From Nemertoderma westbladi (Eukaryota > Xenacoelomorpha > Nemertodermatida > Nemertodermatidae): 64,000 bases of DNA. The stretch's first letter is position 1, and every line of letters begins with the position of its first letter. The stretch is taken from positions 31,528 to 95,527 of the forward strand of contig JAUCBJ010003987.1 in NCBI GenBank assembly GCA_032718475.1, written 5' to 3'. Under the pieces are notes generated by a model. The model saw only the letters and a list, made by a program, of their open reading frames with translations. It had not been told where the DNA came from and made no database searches. This document shows, piece after piece, positions 33,607-44,400 of the stretch. The position numbers were made by a program, and so were the translations under genes.

Positions 33607-36600
33607 ATGCGCAGCGCCTTTATGGATTTATACAGACAAATTGCTACAAATACAGTGTCATCTTTATGTTCATGCCGTCTATGCTATTCTGGCTTTGAAA
33701 ATACTGACCTAACTTTGTCTTGCCCTTTTTGTAAAAATAATTTCCACCTACAGTGCGGTACATGTATCACCTCCGAAGAATACACAAAAATATTTGAATC
33801 AAATAGTTATGGGGGTATATTTTGTGTATTTTGTTATAATGAAACGTTTCCATTTACATATATATCAACGGATGACTGTGATATTTTTGACTCTGAAACG
33901 AATTACAAACTATCTAACTTGAATGATTACAGTGCTCACACTAACTCAATTGATCCCGATATTAATCTTCAAAATTGTGCACGCTTTTGTGAATATTTTT
34001 CAGCTGACACATATAATGCTGAGATTGCTGCTCTAAAGTCAGTACCCACTTTATCTGCTTTCCACCTCAATTGCAGAAGCTTAAAAAAAAATCTTCCAGA
34101 TATCATAGATTTCTTAAGTACACTAAACCGGGATTTTGATACTTTTTAAGTTTTACAGAAACACTGGTTGGGAAACATGATAGCCATGAGAAACTTAATA
34201 TTGAAGGATATAACGGCCCGTTTCTAAGTGAAAGACCTGAGGGTCGTACGGGTGGGGCGGGCTGGGGAATTGGGATTTATATTAAAAACGACCTTGTTTT
34301 TTCAGAACGTGAAGACTTAGTTGTCCCTGGTTTTGAAAATATGTGGTACCAAATAAAAAAACCTAATAATAAAAACGTAATAATAGGGACAGTATATCGC
34401 CCGCCGTCACTGCCGTACAATAAATTCCACGACTTACTTGAGCCAGTATTAGCTATGTTATCTTCACTTCATTGTGATGTAGTTATTACAGGGGATTTTA
34501 ACGTTAATGTAAAGAAAAATACATCAGAAACCAGACAGTACCAACAACTAGTGCATTCCTATGGGTTTTCTCAACTCATTAAACAAGCGACCCGAATTGT
34601 TTTCGGTGCAGATTCAATACTGGATCATATTTTAACAAATATATGTACCTCCATAAATACGTCCGGGGTATTTTTGGCTGAGTTGGGGACGACTGACCAC
34701 TTAGCCACCTTTGTCAATTTTCATAATTATTCCGTCTTTTTTGAAGATCCATTTACTAGACTCTCGTATGACTACTCAAATTTTAAAAAGGCAGACTTTA
34801 TAGCAGATTTCTTATCTCCATCGTTTTCATCTTACATGTCTCAGCATGTGCCATCTAAAATAAAATTTGACACTTTTTATAACGATTTTGAAGGGTTATG
34901 CAACAAACATTTAACAAAGAAAATAATACATAAAAAGAATTTGCCAAAAAAACCATGGCTAAATGAAAAGTTACTTAAGTGCATTGTGAAAAAAAACAAA
35001 TTATATATTAAACAATTAAAAAAACCGTCCAATGAAAATGTTTCACAATACAAACGGTATAAAAATGTGCTAACCTCGACCTTGCGGGCAGCTGAGAAAT
35101 CATACTTTTCCTTGCAATTTGAGAACGCTAAGGGAAATATGGCGAAGACATGGAAGGTAATTAACTCTGCTATGAATAAGGGAAAAAAAACTTCGGCCCC
35201 ATTGAAAATTAATTACCAGACGAGAGACGGGTTTAAAACCACAGTAAATACATCAGAGACAGCAGCGCAACTAAATTCCCACTTCTCTTCCATTGGATCT
35301 AAACTGGCGAATCTAATACCCCGCTCAAATCGCAACCCCACTAGACATATGAAATCTCGAGTAAATTCTTTTTGCCTCATTGAAACATCTGTAGCTGAAA
35401 CGCACTACAACCTCCTTCAACTAAATCCCAATACTTCAACAAACGATTCATTCCCGGTCGCGCTTATTAAGTTGGTTGCAGAGCCATTAGCGCGTCACTT
35501 AACGTACTTAATAAACTTAGCTGTTACTACAGGTGAATTCCCTGCTAGTTTGAAGATGTCTAAGGTTATTGCAAGCTACAAAGGGGGTGACCCTCTTGAT
35601 GCCAATAACTACCGGCCCATATCCATTTTACCTGTGTTCACAAAATTGTACGAAAAAATAATCTACGACCAGCTTATTTCTTACCTGGATCACTTTTCAA
35701 TTCTCACCAAATGCCAGTTTGGATTTCGAAAGAAAGTTTCAACTTACTGCGCTATTTTAACTGTGACTGAGAAAATTCGTACTTTTCTTGATTCGAAAGA
35801 AACCAGCTGCGCGATATACATTGACCTGAAAAAGGCGTTTGATACGCTGGACCACAGTATATTAATTAAAAAACTCGAAAATTATGGTATTCGTGGAACT
35901 CCTAATGCGTTAATAAAAAGCTTTCTAACCGAACGTAAGCAGGTCGTAGTGATAAATGATACAATTTCTGACCCACTATCTTTAAAATGTGGTACTGTAC
36001 AAGGATCGGTGTTATCTCCGTTATTATTTTTACTATATATAAATGACCTGCCGTTAGTATCCAAATTTATGACAACCCTTTTTGCAGATGACACCACCTT
36101 GCTGCATAACGATTCCAATATTGAATTATTAATTGAATCTTCAAATAGTGAACTCAAAAAAATATCTGAATGGCTGGCCGACAATCGACTGTCTCTGAAC
36201 TTAAAAAAAACCGAGTACTCAATTTTTACGAACAAAAATTATTTCCTAGGTGGCCTACCCAAAGTTAAAATTAAAGACAATATTATAAAGAAAGTAGAGT
36301 GTACAAAGTTTTTAGGTGTCTGGATAGATGATAAGCTTAACTGGAAAATACACATTGGGCATATTTTAAAGAAAATTAGTAAAAGCACTGGGATATTTTA
36401 TAAATTACGACATATTTTTCCGACAGACATACTTCGTACTCTTTACTTCACACTGATCCATCCATACTTAACATATGGTATTTTGGCTTGGGGTTCGGCA
36501 TGTAAGAGCGATTTAATGAAAATTAAAACCAAAACTAATAAAATTATCCGTGCTATCACTTTTAGCCATTTCCGCCAAACAGCTTATCCCCTATATAAAA

Positions 36601-36911
36601 CAATGAATATACTACCTTTGGAGTCACTATATGTCTATCATGTTTCCCAACTAATGCTAGACATATCACATAACCCCTCACACCCTCTCTCGCACCTTTT
36701 TACAAAATGTTCTGCCATGCACCGATATAGTACCCGTGCGGCTTTGACAGGAAAATATGTTATTCCCCTAACCCGTTTAGAAGTAGCTCATAAATCGATC
36801 GGAGTAACAGGACCGACTATCTGGAATGATCTCCCAACTGACATTAGAGCAATAAAATCAAAAGCCATATTTTTAAAGCACCTTAAGAAATATTTACTCG
36901 ATAAACTCTGA
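33607..36911 (+). pseudogene. LINE ORF2: PHD finger, APE endonuclease, reverse transcriptase (one frameshift)
   Basis: The first 180 codons (33607-34149) start with a Cys4-His-Cys3 PHD-like finger: C23, C26, C39, C42, H47, C50, C73, C76. They then enter the endonuclease at AFHLNCRSLKKN. A slip in the T-run at about 34141-34147 creates a stop. The next frame continues FTETLVGKHD without an ATG and stays open to 36911. It shows VYRPPS, GDFNVN (about 34491) and TTDHLATF (endonuclease), then SYKGGDPLDANNYRPISIL, CQFGFRKKVST, YIDLKKAFDTLDHS, GTVQGSVLSPLLFLLYIN, the catalytic FADDTTLL (36081 on), KFLGVWID, and the terminal GPTIWNDLPTDIR. Everything needed for target-primed reverse transcription is present except frame continuity. 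Confidence 0.9.
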
Positions 36912-37451
36912 TTAAGTTTTTTTGCTTATGAATCACTCAAGTTAATACATGTAGTAACTACAAATCTATTTTATTAAACAAATACAGCACTCCCATATCT
37001 GTTTACATTCATTAACCAGGTGGAAATTATTAAGCTTTAACAAATGTATATGAATATATAAATTACTCTAGATACAAATTATATTCTACAATAAAAACTA
37101 CTACAAAGCCAGAGTATTACGCATATATGGTAAATTTTCATAATATATTCTTAACTTATATGTCTTAGAATAATTGTGCAATTTATTTCTTTGTTATTTC
37201 TTTTATTTTACTTTGCCCTCTTTGTACAACAGATGACCTTGACTAGCATTACGCTACTGCCAGCTGTTGTACGACAATCTATTTAGCATAAAGGTGCAGC
37301 GCAACCAAACATATGTATGTAGTAGGCCTACAAACGTAGTGTATAATTATAATATGAAAGCTCTGTTTTGGTGGTGGCTGCAGGTTTATGCCGTTATATG
37401 TATTGAATCTTATATTATAATAATAAATTGAATTGAATTGAATTGAATTGA

Positions 37452-38552
37452 GTTGTTCTGGTGGGTAGCGTTTCCATGGAAGACATGTAGGGAATTAACA
37501 TTGCATCAGTTAGTCGACCTCTGCCAATCATTATCTCACCATCTGCTAACTTTTGTCCCTTCCACGTTTTCTCCAGACTTCGCAGCCGCCTACCCATGCG
37601 CTTCTGAACATGACCAACCTCTCCATTTTTACTGCTTTACCGTATGGTTCTGATTCCGACATTCTCAGGAAGCTGCTGGAGTCACCATCACCTAGATATT
37701 TCGTATATCTAACACCATAGCATGACATGGATCTGGAACAAATGGCCCCTTTGACCTCCATACCACCACTAGATCTCTCAAAGTTCTTCAAAGATTTTGC
37801 ACTGTGTTCGAACTTCATTTTGTAATTTACAGGTTTCTTTTGTAATTGTGTACACATATGACAAAATTTAGTGAGGGTGGCAATATCTATAATCTTACTG
37901 GTATCAATATATGTACATGTGACAACTCCATTGAGAGATTTATGGCCTCTTCGCTGCCAAGTGCCATCGAAGCTTCAAGCCAGATCCGCTTTGACATGCG
38001 CATCTATGTTACACTCAATCGCTTCTGCAGCTGCAACCCGCATTGAGTTCTGTGAGATGCCTTCTAATATTGGTAATATAATATCATACACCTCGAATTA
38101 TTAGATGAGATAGTTTTGGAAGGTTCATCATTGCAGCCAACACTCTACCATGAGATGGAGCCGCACCTATACACAAGTCCATACACATATCGAAGGTTAA
38201 TTTCGTAGTGTTTTTTGTTGTCTAACTCGAAAGATTTCGAATTCCAAAATTCAGTTGATGTTTTGCAATCATTATAGATAATCTCAAATCTCAATGCTAG
38301 ACCAACTACTTCGGTACTAGAAGGTCGGTTTGGAGACTTTACTTCAATCTTTGAAGACTGGCATTGCTTACATACAAGATATTTTACAATTGCGTTTTGT
38401 ATCAACTTTAGGTCGAAAATAAAATGTTGACATTGTCCTGTGACTGGTGCCATGCGGGATTATGGCGATTTTAGCTTACGTTTTGAAGCACTTTGTCGTT
38501 TAGCAGTATCACCATGGAATTTACGCCGACCAAACTCCGTTTTGCTTGGCAT
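37452..38552 (-). pseudogene. Mutator-like transposase, N-terminal half (disrupted)
   Basis: The minus strand starts MPSKTEFGRRKFHGDTAKRQ (38552 down), has an in-frame stop near 38462, and then a zinc-ribbon-like VCKQCQSS, EINLRYVYGL and AAMMNLPKLSH. After frame changes comes the catalytic-core block DGTWQRRGHKSLNG (about 37910-37955), then CHMC, SGGMEVKGAI, YTKYLGDGDSSSF and GKGQ...GRGRLTDAM. This order is characteristic of the metazoan Mutator-like transposase; the Asp of DGTW is one of its catalytic acids. It breaks off after about NATHQNNS at the LINE boundary and continues at 31714. At least three frame lesions are present. Confidence 0.82.
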
Positions 38553-38579
38553 TGCTAAAAATAAGGGAATATGAACTGA

Positions 38580-39265
38580 CGACAGTATGACAGTGGACTA
38601 GTAACTGTCTGACTAAAGTATATGTAAGAAAAAGTGAAGGTACCTGAAATTGCATTAGGCCAAAAATATATCATCAATGATATACCTGTATACCATCAAA
38701 AACTTTATATACAGTTGGCCTGTGTCACACTGCATTTGTGGTATCACAGTATTTATTAGCCTATAGTTCAGTATTTGATAACAAACACTTTAGTTACAGC
38801 TGCAGTACTAATAATGTAGTATAAACACTGATTTGAAATTCCTGCCAAAATGTAATAACAGGTTATTTAAATTTGATAGTATGATTATTCAATTTTTCCC
38901 AGATTTATTACCATTTTTTTTGTTTGGCAGTGTCGGTTATATTTTGATGGACAGACTGACAGGCATACAGACAGAAACGATGAGGCCAAATTTTACCCAA
39001 CCACGAAATACCCTTATAGGAATTTTTTTTTGACAGATAGTTTACTTTTTATTGATGGACAGACATACTGATGGACAAACCGACAGTCAATCGGTCAGAC
39101 GTACTGCTCTACCTGTACCGTGGATGGCTGTCTGATACCAGCTGACTCGTACTACAGTAGTACTACATACAGACAAGACCCGGCATATGTAATCGCTACT
39201 ACTATTACGAAACTGCTTCGACCCGCAATATTTTATCAGGTTATCCTTCTCACCCTGCACCCACA
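38580..39265. other. Intergenic, nothing firm
   Basis: This segment lies upstream of the MULE start and of the ORF1 below. GACAGACTGACAGGCATACAGACAG-like simple sequence occurs near 38945-39110. It may include MULE terminal sequence or LINE 5' untranslated sequence; I could not separate these. Confidence 0.4.
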
Positions 39266-40187
39266 ATGCCACCTAAGCCTGCTGCCGCTGCTGCCTTCAA
39301 CAAAAAACAAGACGATATACTAAACAATCTCGGTGAAATAAATAGCGCCATCGGCCACCTCACAAACAAAGTTGCCTCGCTAAAAAAACAGCTGAGTGTC
39401 GCTCAGGAAGCCGTTAACATTGTCAAAAGCTTAAAACAAGAAAACGTAGATCTTAAAAAAAGAAATTATTGAATTGAAGAAACATAACGACGCGCAGGAC
39501 CAGTACACTCGGCGGAATAATATTCTGCTTCACGGTGTACCGGAAGATGATTCCCGGAACATGATTTATCTTATCCAATCCCTGGGTGTTTCCCAGCGGG
39601 ATATCGATGTTTATCATCGCCTCGGGAAGGTACCAAAGGGATCCAATAAACCACGGCCAATGATATTTCGGTTTAAGGGACATTCTGCGCGCATAACATG
39701 CTTTAAAAATGCTTGTAAACTGCCCCAAGGTATGTACTTCAGCGAACATCTCACTAATTCTCGAACTCGTCTTCTGCGCAAGGCAAAGGATGAAAAGCGA
39801 AACGGTAACCTCCACACTGCTTACTCAATTAACGGAGTTGTGCGCGTACGACAAGCCCCAGATACCAAGCCAGTCATTATTTATACTGAAGAAGGCCTTG
39901 ACAACCTTTTAGCAGATGGAAACGTACCGTTAGACGGTTTTGCAACAGTAAAACCGAAGTCACGAAAAGGAAGTTCCTCAAAGTCGTTGAAACTTCCTCG
40001 ACTCCGAAGTTCAAATGCGAAAGAATATCACGGATCGCCTGAATTGAACCAATCGACAAACAGCTATGCTGCATTGGATGATGGTGTAGATGTCAAAGAG
40101 GAAATCGGTAGGTCTGTTACTCTCAACTCGTGGGGTGAGCAGGAGGAAAAAACTCCAGAGACAAGTGGTATAGAGGCGGATGATTGA
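39266..40187 (+). pseudogene. LINE ORF1 (coiled coil, RRM, C-terminal domain), one frameshift, no ORF2
   Basis: The first frame (39266-39472) gives MPPKPAAAAAFNKKQDDIL, then a heptad region with INSAIGHLTNKVASLKKQL. A one-base insertion in the A-run at about 39454-39461 ends it. The next frame restores DLKK-EIIELKKHNDAQDQYTRRNN and continues to 40187 with ILLHGVPED, DVYHRLGK, RPMIFRFK, GMYFSEHLT and NGNLHTAYSINGVVRVR. This is the L1-type ORF1 plan: trimeric coiled coil, RRM, then a C-terminal RNA-binding domain. An acidic tail follows. No reverse transcriptase follows, so it is either a truncated copy or an ORF1-only element similar in concept to mammalian HAL1. Confidence 0.82.
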
Positions 40188-40804
40188 ACTGAATCTTATT
40201 GCAGTATTGGGTTTGTAGACTTATATCTAACTACTGAACAATGTCTTCTACTAAAACTCTCGTTTTATAATTAACCCTTCTGATATTGCATACAACAATA
40301 ATTTCTGTTCATCCTCATTCATTTCGCCATAGTTCATCTCGAGTAGCGTAATGTCACATAAAACATATTAACACCCGTAGCTAATGAGTTAATTAATACT
40401 ACCTAATTGTATTAAAACGGGACTTATTTGTATGTAACTATGTATTGAAGTCAGTCTTATCAATTTACGTAATTAAAAGAAAGACATTAGGTTGTGGGAA
40501 ACATAACATAATATCATATCTTGGTTCTTGTTATTGGATCTGTATCATCATTATCATGTCACAACTTGCTCCACCTGTTTCACCTTCCTGTTGGACCCGG
40601 GGGTGAGGGGGGGGGGGGGGTGTAGTTTGGGCTTATAAACAGATGGTGTTGCATAGATCTGATCATCTTCATAATCATATCATCCATAGGCTTCACATTT
40701 TAGGGCGACCGCCACTCAACTCGCATTGCAACAAGGCGGCGTCCTACTTCATCAACATAACTTTGTCAGTTTTTAATTCACATTAAATAAAATGTGCAAT
40801 TATA
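40188..40804. other. Non-coding tail of the ORF1 element plus intergenic
   Basis: The sequence is AT-rich with a G-run at 40608-40620. No ORF2 motif is seen in any frame. The segment ends at the start of the large foldback. Confidence 0.45.
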
Positions 40805-43187
40805 AGTATATATATTAGGGTGGAGTGAAAAAAATTTTTTTCTTTATTTTTAAGGGAAGCACTATTTTTCTGATGCCAAATCGGTCTAAACTAACTTTGC
40901 AAAAAAAAATTTTTGATTTCGAAAAATTCTAAGCGGGCCTCACGACACTTGAAAATTTCAAATTTTTGAGAAGGCAATGCCAGTTTTGAAAATCCCAGAT
41001 ATTTTGTATTTTTGATAAAAGTTAAGGAAGATGCAAATATTTAATGTCAAATAGGTTGGAAACAAACACAAAATGTGAAATTGTGATTTTCATATAAATC
41101 TACCCCAGCCTCATGGCCTTTAAAATTTTGCAAAATTTGCCAAATTTCACCCTTAAAATACAGCAAACCTACTTCGTAGTCTCTATAGTTGAAATCGATT
41201 TACTGTGGTTTGGAGTTCTTCCTGAGTGAAAACCAAGTCCCCTGATTTGATTACAACTATATTTCAATACTAGAAACCCAGCTTGCTGGCTGTGAATTTA
41301 CCTTTGGATCAAATTCCCAATAAGTATATTATAAACAACAGTAGGTATAGGAAGAAGGATAATTCTAAATTAGGAAAACACTAGTAAAACAGTAAAGCAC
41401 TAGAAAAACAAATGAAAAACACTGTAATGCACCCGGAAAAAGTAAAAATATTGATCAACAGGAAATTTAATACATGTATTACACTGAATTGGTAATCTTA
41501 AATGTACTCCTCGCATAGCACACCATTAAGTAATTTACGTAAAACATAGGGACAACTATAAACTGTCCAGAAAACAGTGAAAAAATGATTGGCATTAAAT
41601 AGCATTAAATTTTACCTAATATGCTGCTAAAAAATAAGTTGAAAGTGTCTAATACTACACAGAAACCATTGTTGCCCGGCAACCAAGGAACAGTAACCAA
41701 TCAGCATGCATTTCAACAGTTTTACTGGTCAGTCGGTAGAGGCACATTAATGGTGTATTCTGGTATTAGTGTATTCCAGTATTCAAGTATTGTTAGTGTT
41801 GGATCTTGTCATCTGCTAAATGTTGAACAGTTAAAGTGCAGATGTTGCGGTATTTAATATTAAGACAGCAAGAGGGCCACAGTTAGGTCCTACGTACAGA
41901 GATACTGCAGTGAAGTGGCATACCAGTGTGGCTAGAAGCGCGGATGCAAGATCTAGAACACATCACACATGATTTTCTAGTCAGTTCGGTTTTCTGGTAT
42001 GACTGGTATCCTTTATAATAAATACCACAACTTCTGCACTTCAACTGCCAACATTTAGCAGATGAATTGATCTAACACTAACAATACTGGAATACACTAT
42101 GTAATACCAGAATACAGCAACACTGGTACTACTGGCTGACCAGTAAAACAAGGATAGTGCTGAACTGCATGCTGATTGATTTCTTCTTTCACCTAGTATT
42201 ATTAGCAGCATATCAAGCAAACAGTTGAGGCGACCCGAAGGCTCCTCTTTCGATAGATGCTACCGAGGGTAGGGGTGGGCGCTACTATTATCCCAAGATT
42301 TGCTCCCAGTTATTTAACTGGTACTCAATTTATCGACCCCAGTGGATGAAAGGCGGCTGAGTGGACCCTGGTGGGGCTGAACCTACAACCAATCGATTGC
42401 AGGCCTGGCGCTCAGCCAATTGAGCTACCCCGCTTTCTAGCGAAATATAGGTAAAATTTCACTGTTGTCCAGAGGGTTTATAGTGTTTTCCCTATGTTTT
42501 ACGGAGATTACTTAACGTGTGCTATGCGAGGAGTACATTTAAGATTACCAATTCAGTGTAATCGATGTATTAAATTTCCTGTTGATCAATAATTGTAATG
42601 TTTTCCGGGTGCTTTACAGTGTTTTTCATATGTTTTTCTAGTGTTTTACTAGTGTTTTCCTAATTTAGAATTATCCTTCTTCCTAGACCTAGGCCTACTG
42701 TTGTTTATAATATACTTATTGGGAATTTGATCCAAAGGCAAATTCACAGCCAGCTAGCTGGGTTTCTAGTATTGAAATATAGTTGTGATCAAATCAGGGG
42801 ACTTGGTTTTCACTCAGGAAGAACTCCAAATCACAGTAAATCGATTTCAACTATACAGACTACGAAGTAGGTTTGCTGTATTTTTAGGGCTAAATTTGGC
42901 AAATTTTGCAAAATTTTAAACGCCATGAGGCTGGGGTAGATTTATATGAAAATCACAATTTCACATTTTGTGTTTGTTTCCAACCTATTTGACATTAAAT
43001 ATTTGCATCTTCCTTAACTTTTATCAAAAATACAAAATATCTAAGAATTTCAAAACTGGCATTGCCTTCCCAAAAATTTGAAATTTTCAAGTGTCGTGAG
43101 GCCCGCTTAGAATTTTTCAAAATCAAAATCATGCTTCCCTTAAAAATAAAGAAAAACTTTTTTTCACTCCACCCTAATATATATACT
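40805..43187. mobile_element. Giant foldback element, arms about 1 kb
   Basis: The ends AGTATATATATTAGGG (40805-40820) and CCCTAATATATATACT (43172-43187) are exactly complementary and lead into TGGAGTGAAAAAAA and its complement. Complementarity continues through the whole left arm to about 41860 and the whole right arm from about 42000, with scattered mismatches and small indels. Matched landmarks include 41090-41115 with 42920-42945, 41225-41300 with 42760-42840, and 41490-41600 with 42460-42570. The central spacer is about 140 bp. A SINE interrupts the right arm. No transposase is encoded. The termini and possible TA-type target resemble mariner-like MITEs, but the class is unproven. Confidence 0.9.
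42214..42443 (-). mobile_element. tRNA-derived SINE inside the foldback
   Basis: On the minus strand the element starts with a tRNA-like head, GCGGGGTAGCTCAATTGGCT (A box, from about 42435), an anticodon-loop-like CTGCAAT, and GGTTCAGCCCC (B box). A body then contains CCACTGGGGTCGATAAATTG and TACCAGTTAAATAACTGGGA. It interrupts the foldback arm exactly where the other arm is continuous, and ATAT occurs on both sides (42210-42213 and 42445-42448). The body resembles the conserved domain I remember from cephalopod SINEs; this is from memory only. Confidence 0.8.
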
Positions 43188-43553
43188 GTAACAATGCTTG
43201 AAGTAAATAAAACAAATAAATGAAATGAAATGAAATGAGACATCCACATCGAGAAGTAAGACAGATCTTGCTAAACGGTTTTCAAATTTTGAATCATCTT
43301 CATAAAAATCTGCTCTAAATGAAACAGAAAAAAAAAAAAAAAATAAATTTGGATGCCTGCACTGCTTCCCTTATACCTAATGGCAGAAATTGAGTTGATG
43401 CCAATAAAAATCACATTTATAGAGTGTAAGTTGAAGCTTTTAATACCTTCCAATACCCAAACAGGCCCAAACGAAGATAGTTTACATCCTTATCACAAAA
43501 AAATAGAGGAACAACACAATTAATGGGTGAATGAGTGGCTTCATATTATTACA

Positions 43554-43984
43554 GCTTTTGCAAAGTCGGCAATGATGTCCAGATGGGATCGAACTGGTGA
43601 CCTCCGGGTTGGAAGTCTGACGCTCTAACCATTCAGCTAGCGGCTCAGGTAAAAGATAGACCTGGAAATACTATCGGATACCTTGAATGTCCTAATTTAC
43701 CTCCTCATAGCCTCCCTCGTTCATTTAATATACACTGCCCTTTCGTTATAGCGAGTGGTTAAAGACGGCCAAGTATGGTACAGTTGAGCACACTGACAGC
43801 ATATGATGGTATTGACAGATGGGAGGTGATGTAGAGGTAAATTACGGACATTCAAGGTATCAGATAGTATTTCCAGGTTTATCTTTTACCTGAGCCGCTA
43901 GCTGAATGGTTAGACGGTCAGACTTCCAACCCGGAGGTCACCAGTTCGATCCCACCTGGACGTCATTGCCGACTTTGCAAAAGC
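43554..43984. repeat. Inverted pair of tRNA-like sequences (foldback)
   Basis: GCTTTTGCAAAGTCGGCAATGA at the left end has its complement at the right end (to 43984). Each arm of about 130-140 bp contains a tRNA-like stretch. In sense orientation it reads CCGCTAGCTGAATGGTTAGA (A box), ACTTCCAACCCGGAGGTC and CCAGTTCGATCCC (B box). The right arm is sense on the plus strand (about 43890-43955), the left arm on the minus strand (about 43587-43655). A spacer of about 150 bp separates them. The cloverleaf pairing is imperfect, so neither arm is a tRNA gene. Confidence 0.8.
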
Positions 43985-43989
43985 AAAAA

Positions 43990-44222
43990 AAAAAGCAAAC
44001 AGTCGGCCGAAGCTGGAGGCGTCAAGAAGGCTCCTCTTTCGATAGCTACTACCCGAGGGTAGGGGTGGGCGCTACTCCTATCCCAAGATTTGCTCCCAGT
44101 TATTTAACTGGTACTCATTTTATCGACCCCAGTGGATGAAAGGCTGAGTGGACCCTGGGCGGGGCTAAACCTATAACCATAGATTGCAGGCCCGGTACTC
44201 AACTAAATGTGCCACCCCGCGT
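43990..44222 (-). mobile_element. Second copy of the tRNA-derived SINE
   Basis: This is about 85-90 per cent identical by eye to the SINE at 42214-42443, in the same minus orientation. It shares GGCTCCTCTTTCGATAG, GAGGGTAGGGGTGGGCGCTA and CCCAAGATTTGCTCCCAGTT. Its body end lies against an A-run at about 43985-43992. It is part of the insertion that splits the endonuclease remnant. Confidence 0.8.
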
Positions 44223-44400
44223 TTTGCAAAAGCTGTGCACAACAAAAATTATAATAATTAACTGAGAAGCATACATATCATTCAACGGGTACACTTCAAT
44301 AGGTGGTCAAAGCCATATAGGCTTGGACCACCTAAGCGTAACAGTGGAGGTATGGATCAGTTTGAGAGCCAGCAAAAAAAATGAATAAGCTAGCGAATCC

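Larger units (their letters stand above)
31720..37452 (+). mobile_element. Nearly full-length CR1-group LINE inserted in a MULE
   Basis: This element of about 5.7 kb has ORF1 (31862-33085), a spacer of 521 bp, ORF2 (33607-36911, one frameshift), a 3' untranslated region of about 520 bp, and a 3' end made of TTGAA pentamers (about 37425-37450). Short 3' tandem repeats instead of poly(A) are typical of the CR1/L2 group. The element interrupts the minus-strand MULE transposase between the codons at 37452 and 31714. With only one visible lesion it is young. The 5' boundary is set within about 20 bp by where the MULE reading resumes; no clear target duplication is seen. Confidence 0.85.
43380..44400 (+). 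mobile_element. LINE endonuclease remnant split by an insertion
   Basis: Sequence at 43401-43445 (CCAATAAAAATCACATTTAT, GTGTAAGTTGAAGCTTT) is shared with 23181-23220, and the plus strand then reads like the YILINKKW endonuclease block (about 43478-43510). Homology stops at AACACAATTAA (43520) and resumes after ATAATTAA (44262) with CTGAGAAGCATACATATCATTCAACG, matching the LNCEAY block at 23290. The final block near 44360 corresponds to 23350-23400. The intervening 740 bp is a separate insertion. Confidence 0.6.

Noticed and set aside
42995-43249. Minus-strand open frame in the foldback arm
   Set aside because: It reads low-complexity AT sequence, is not maintained in the complementary arm, and has no recognisable motif.
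43571-43660. A functional tRNA gene
   Set aside because: A and B boxes are present, but anticodon and acceptor stems pair poorly and the sequence is duplicated as an inverted arm, which fits a tRNA-derived repeat.
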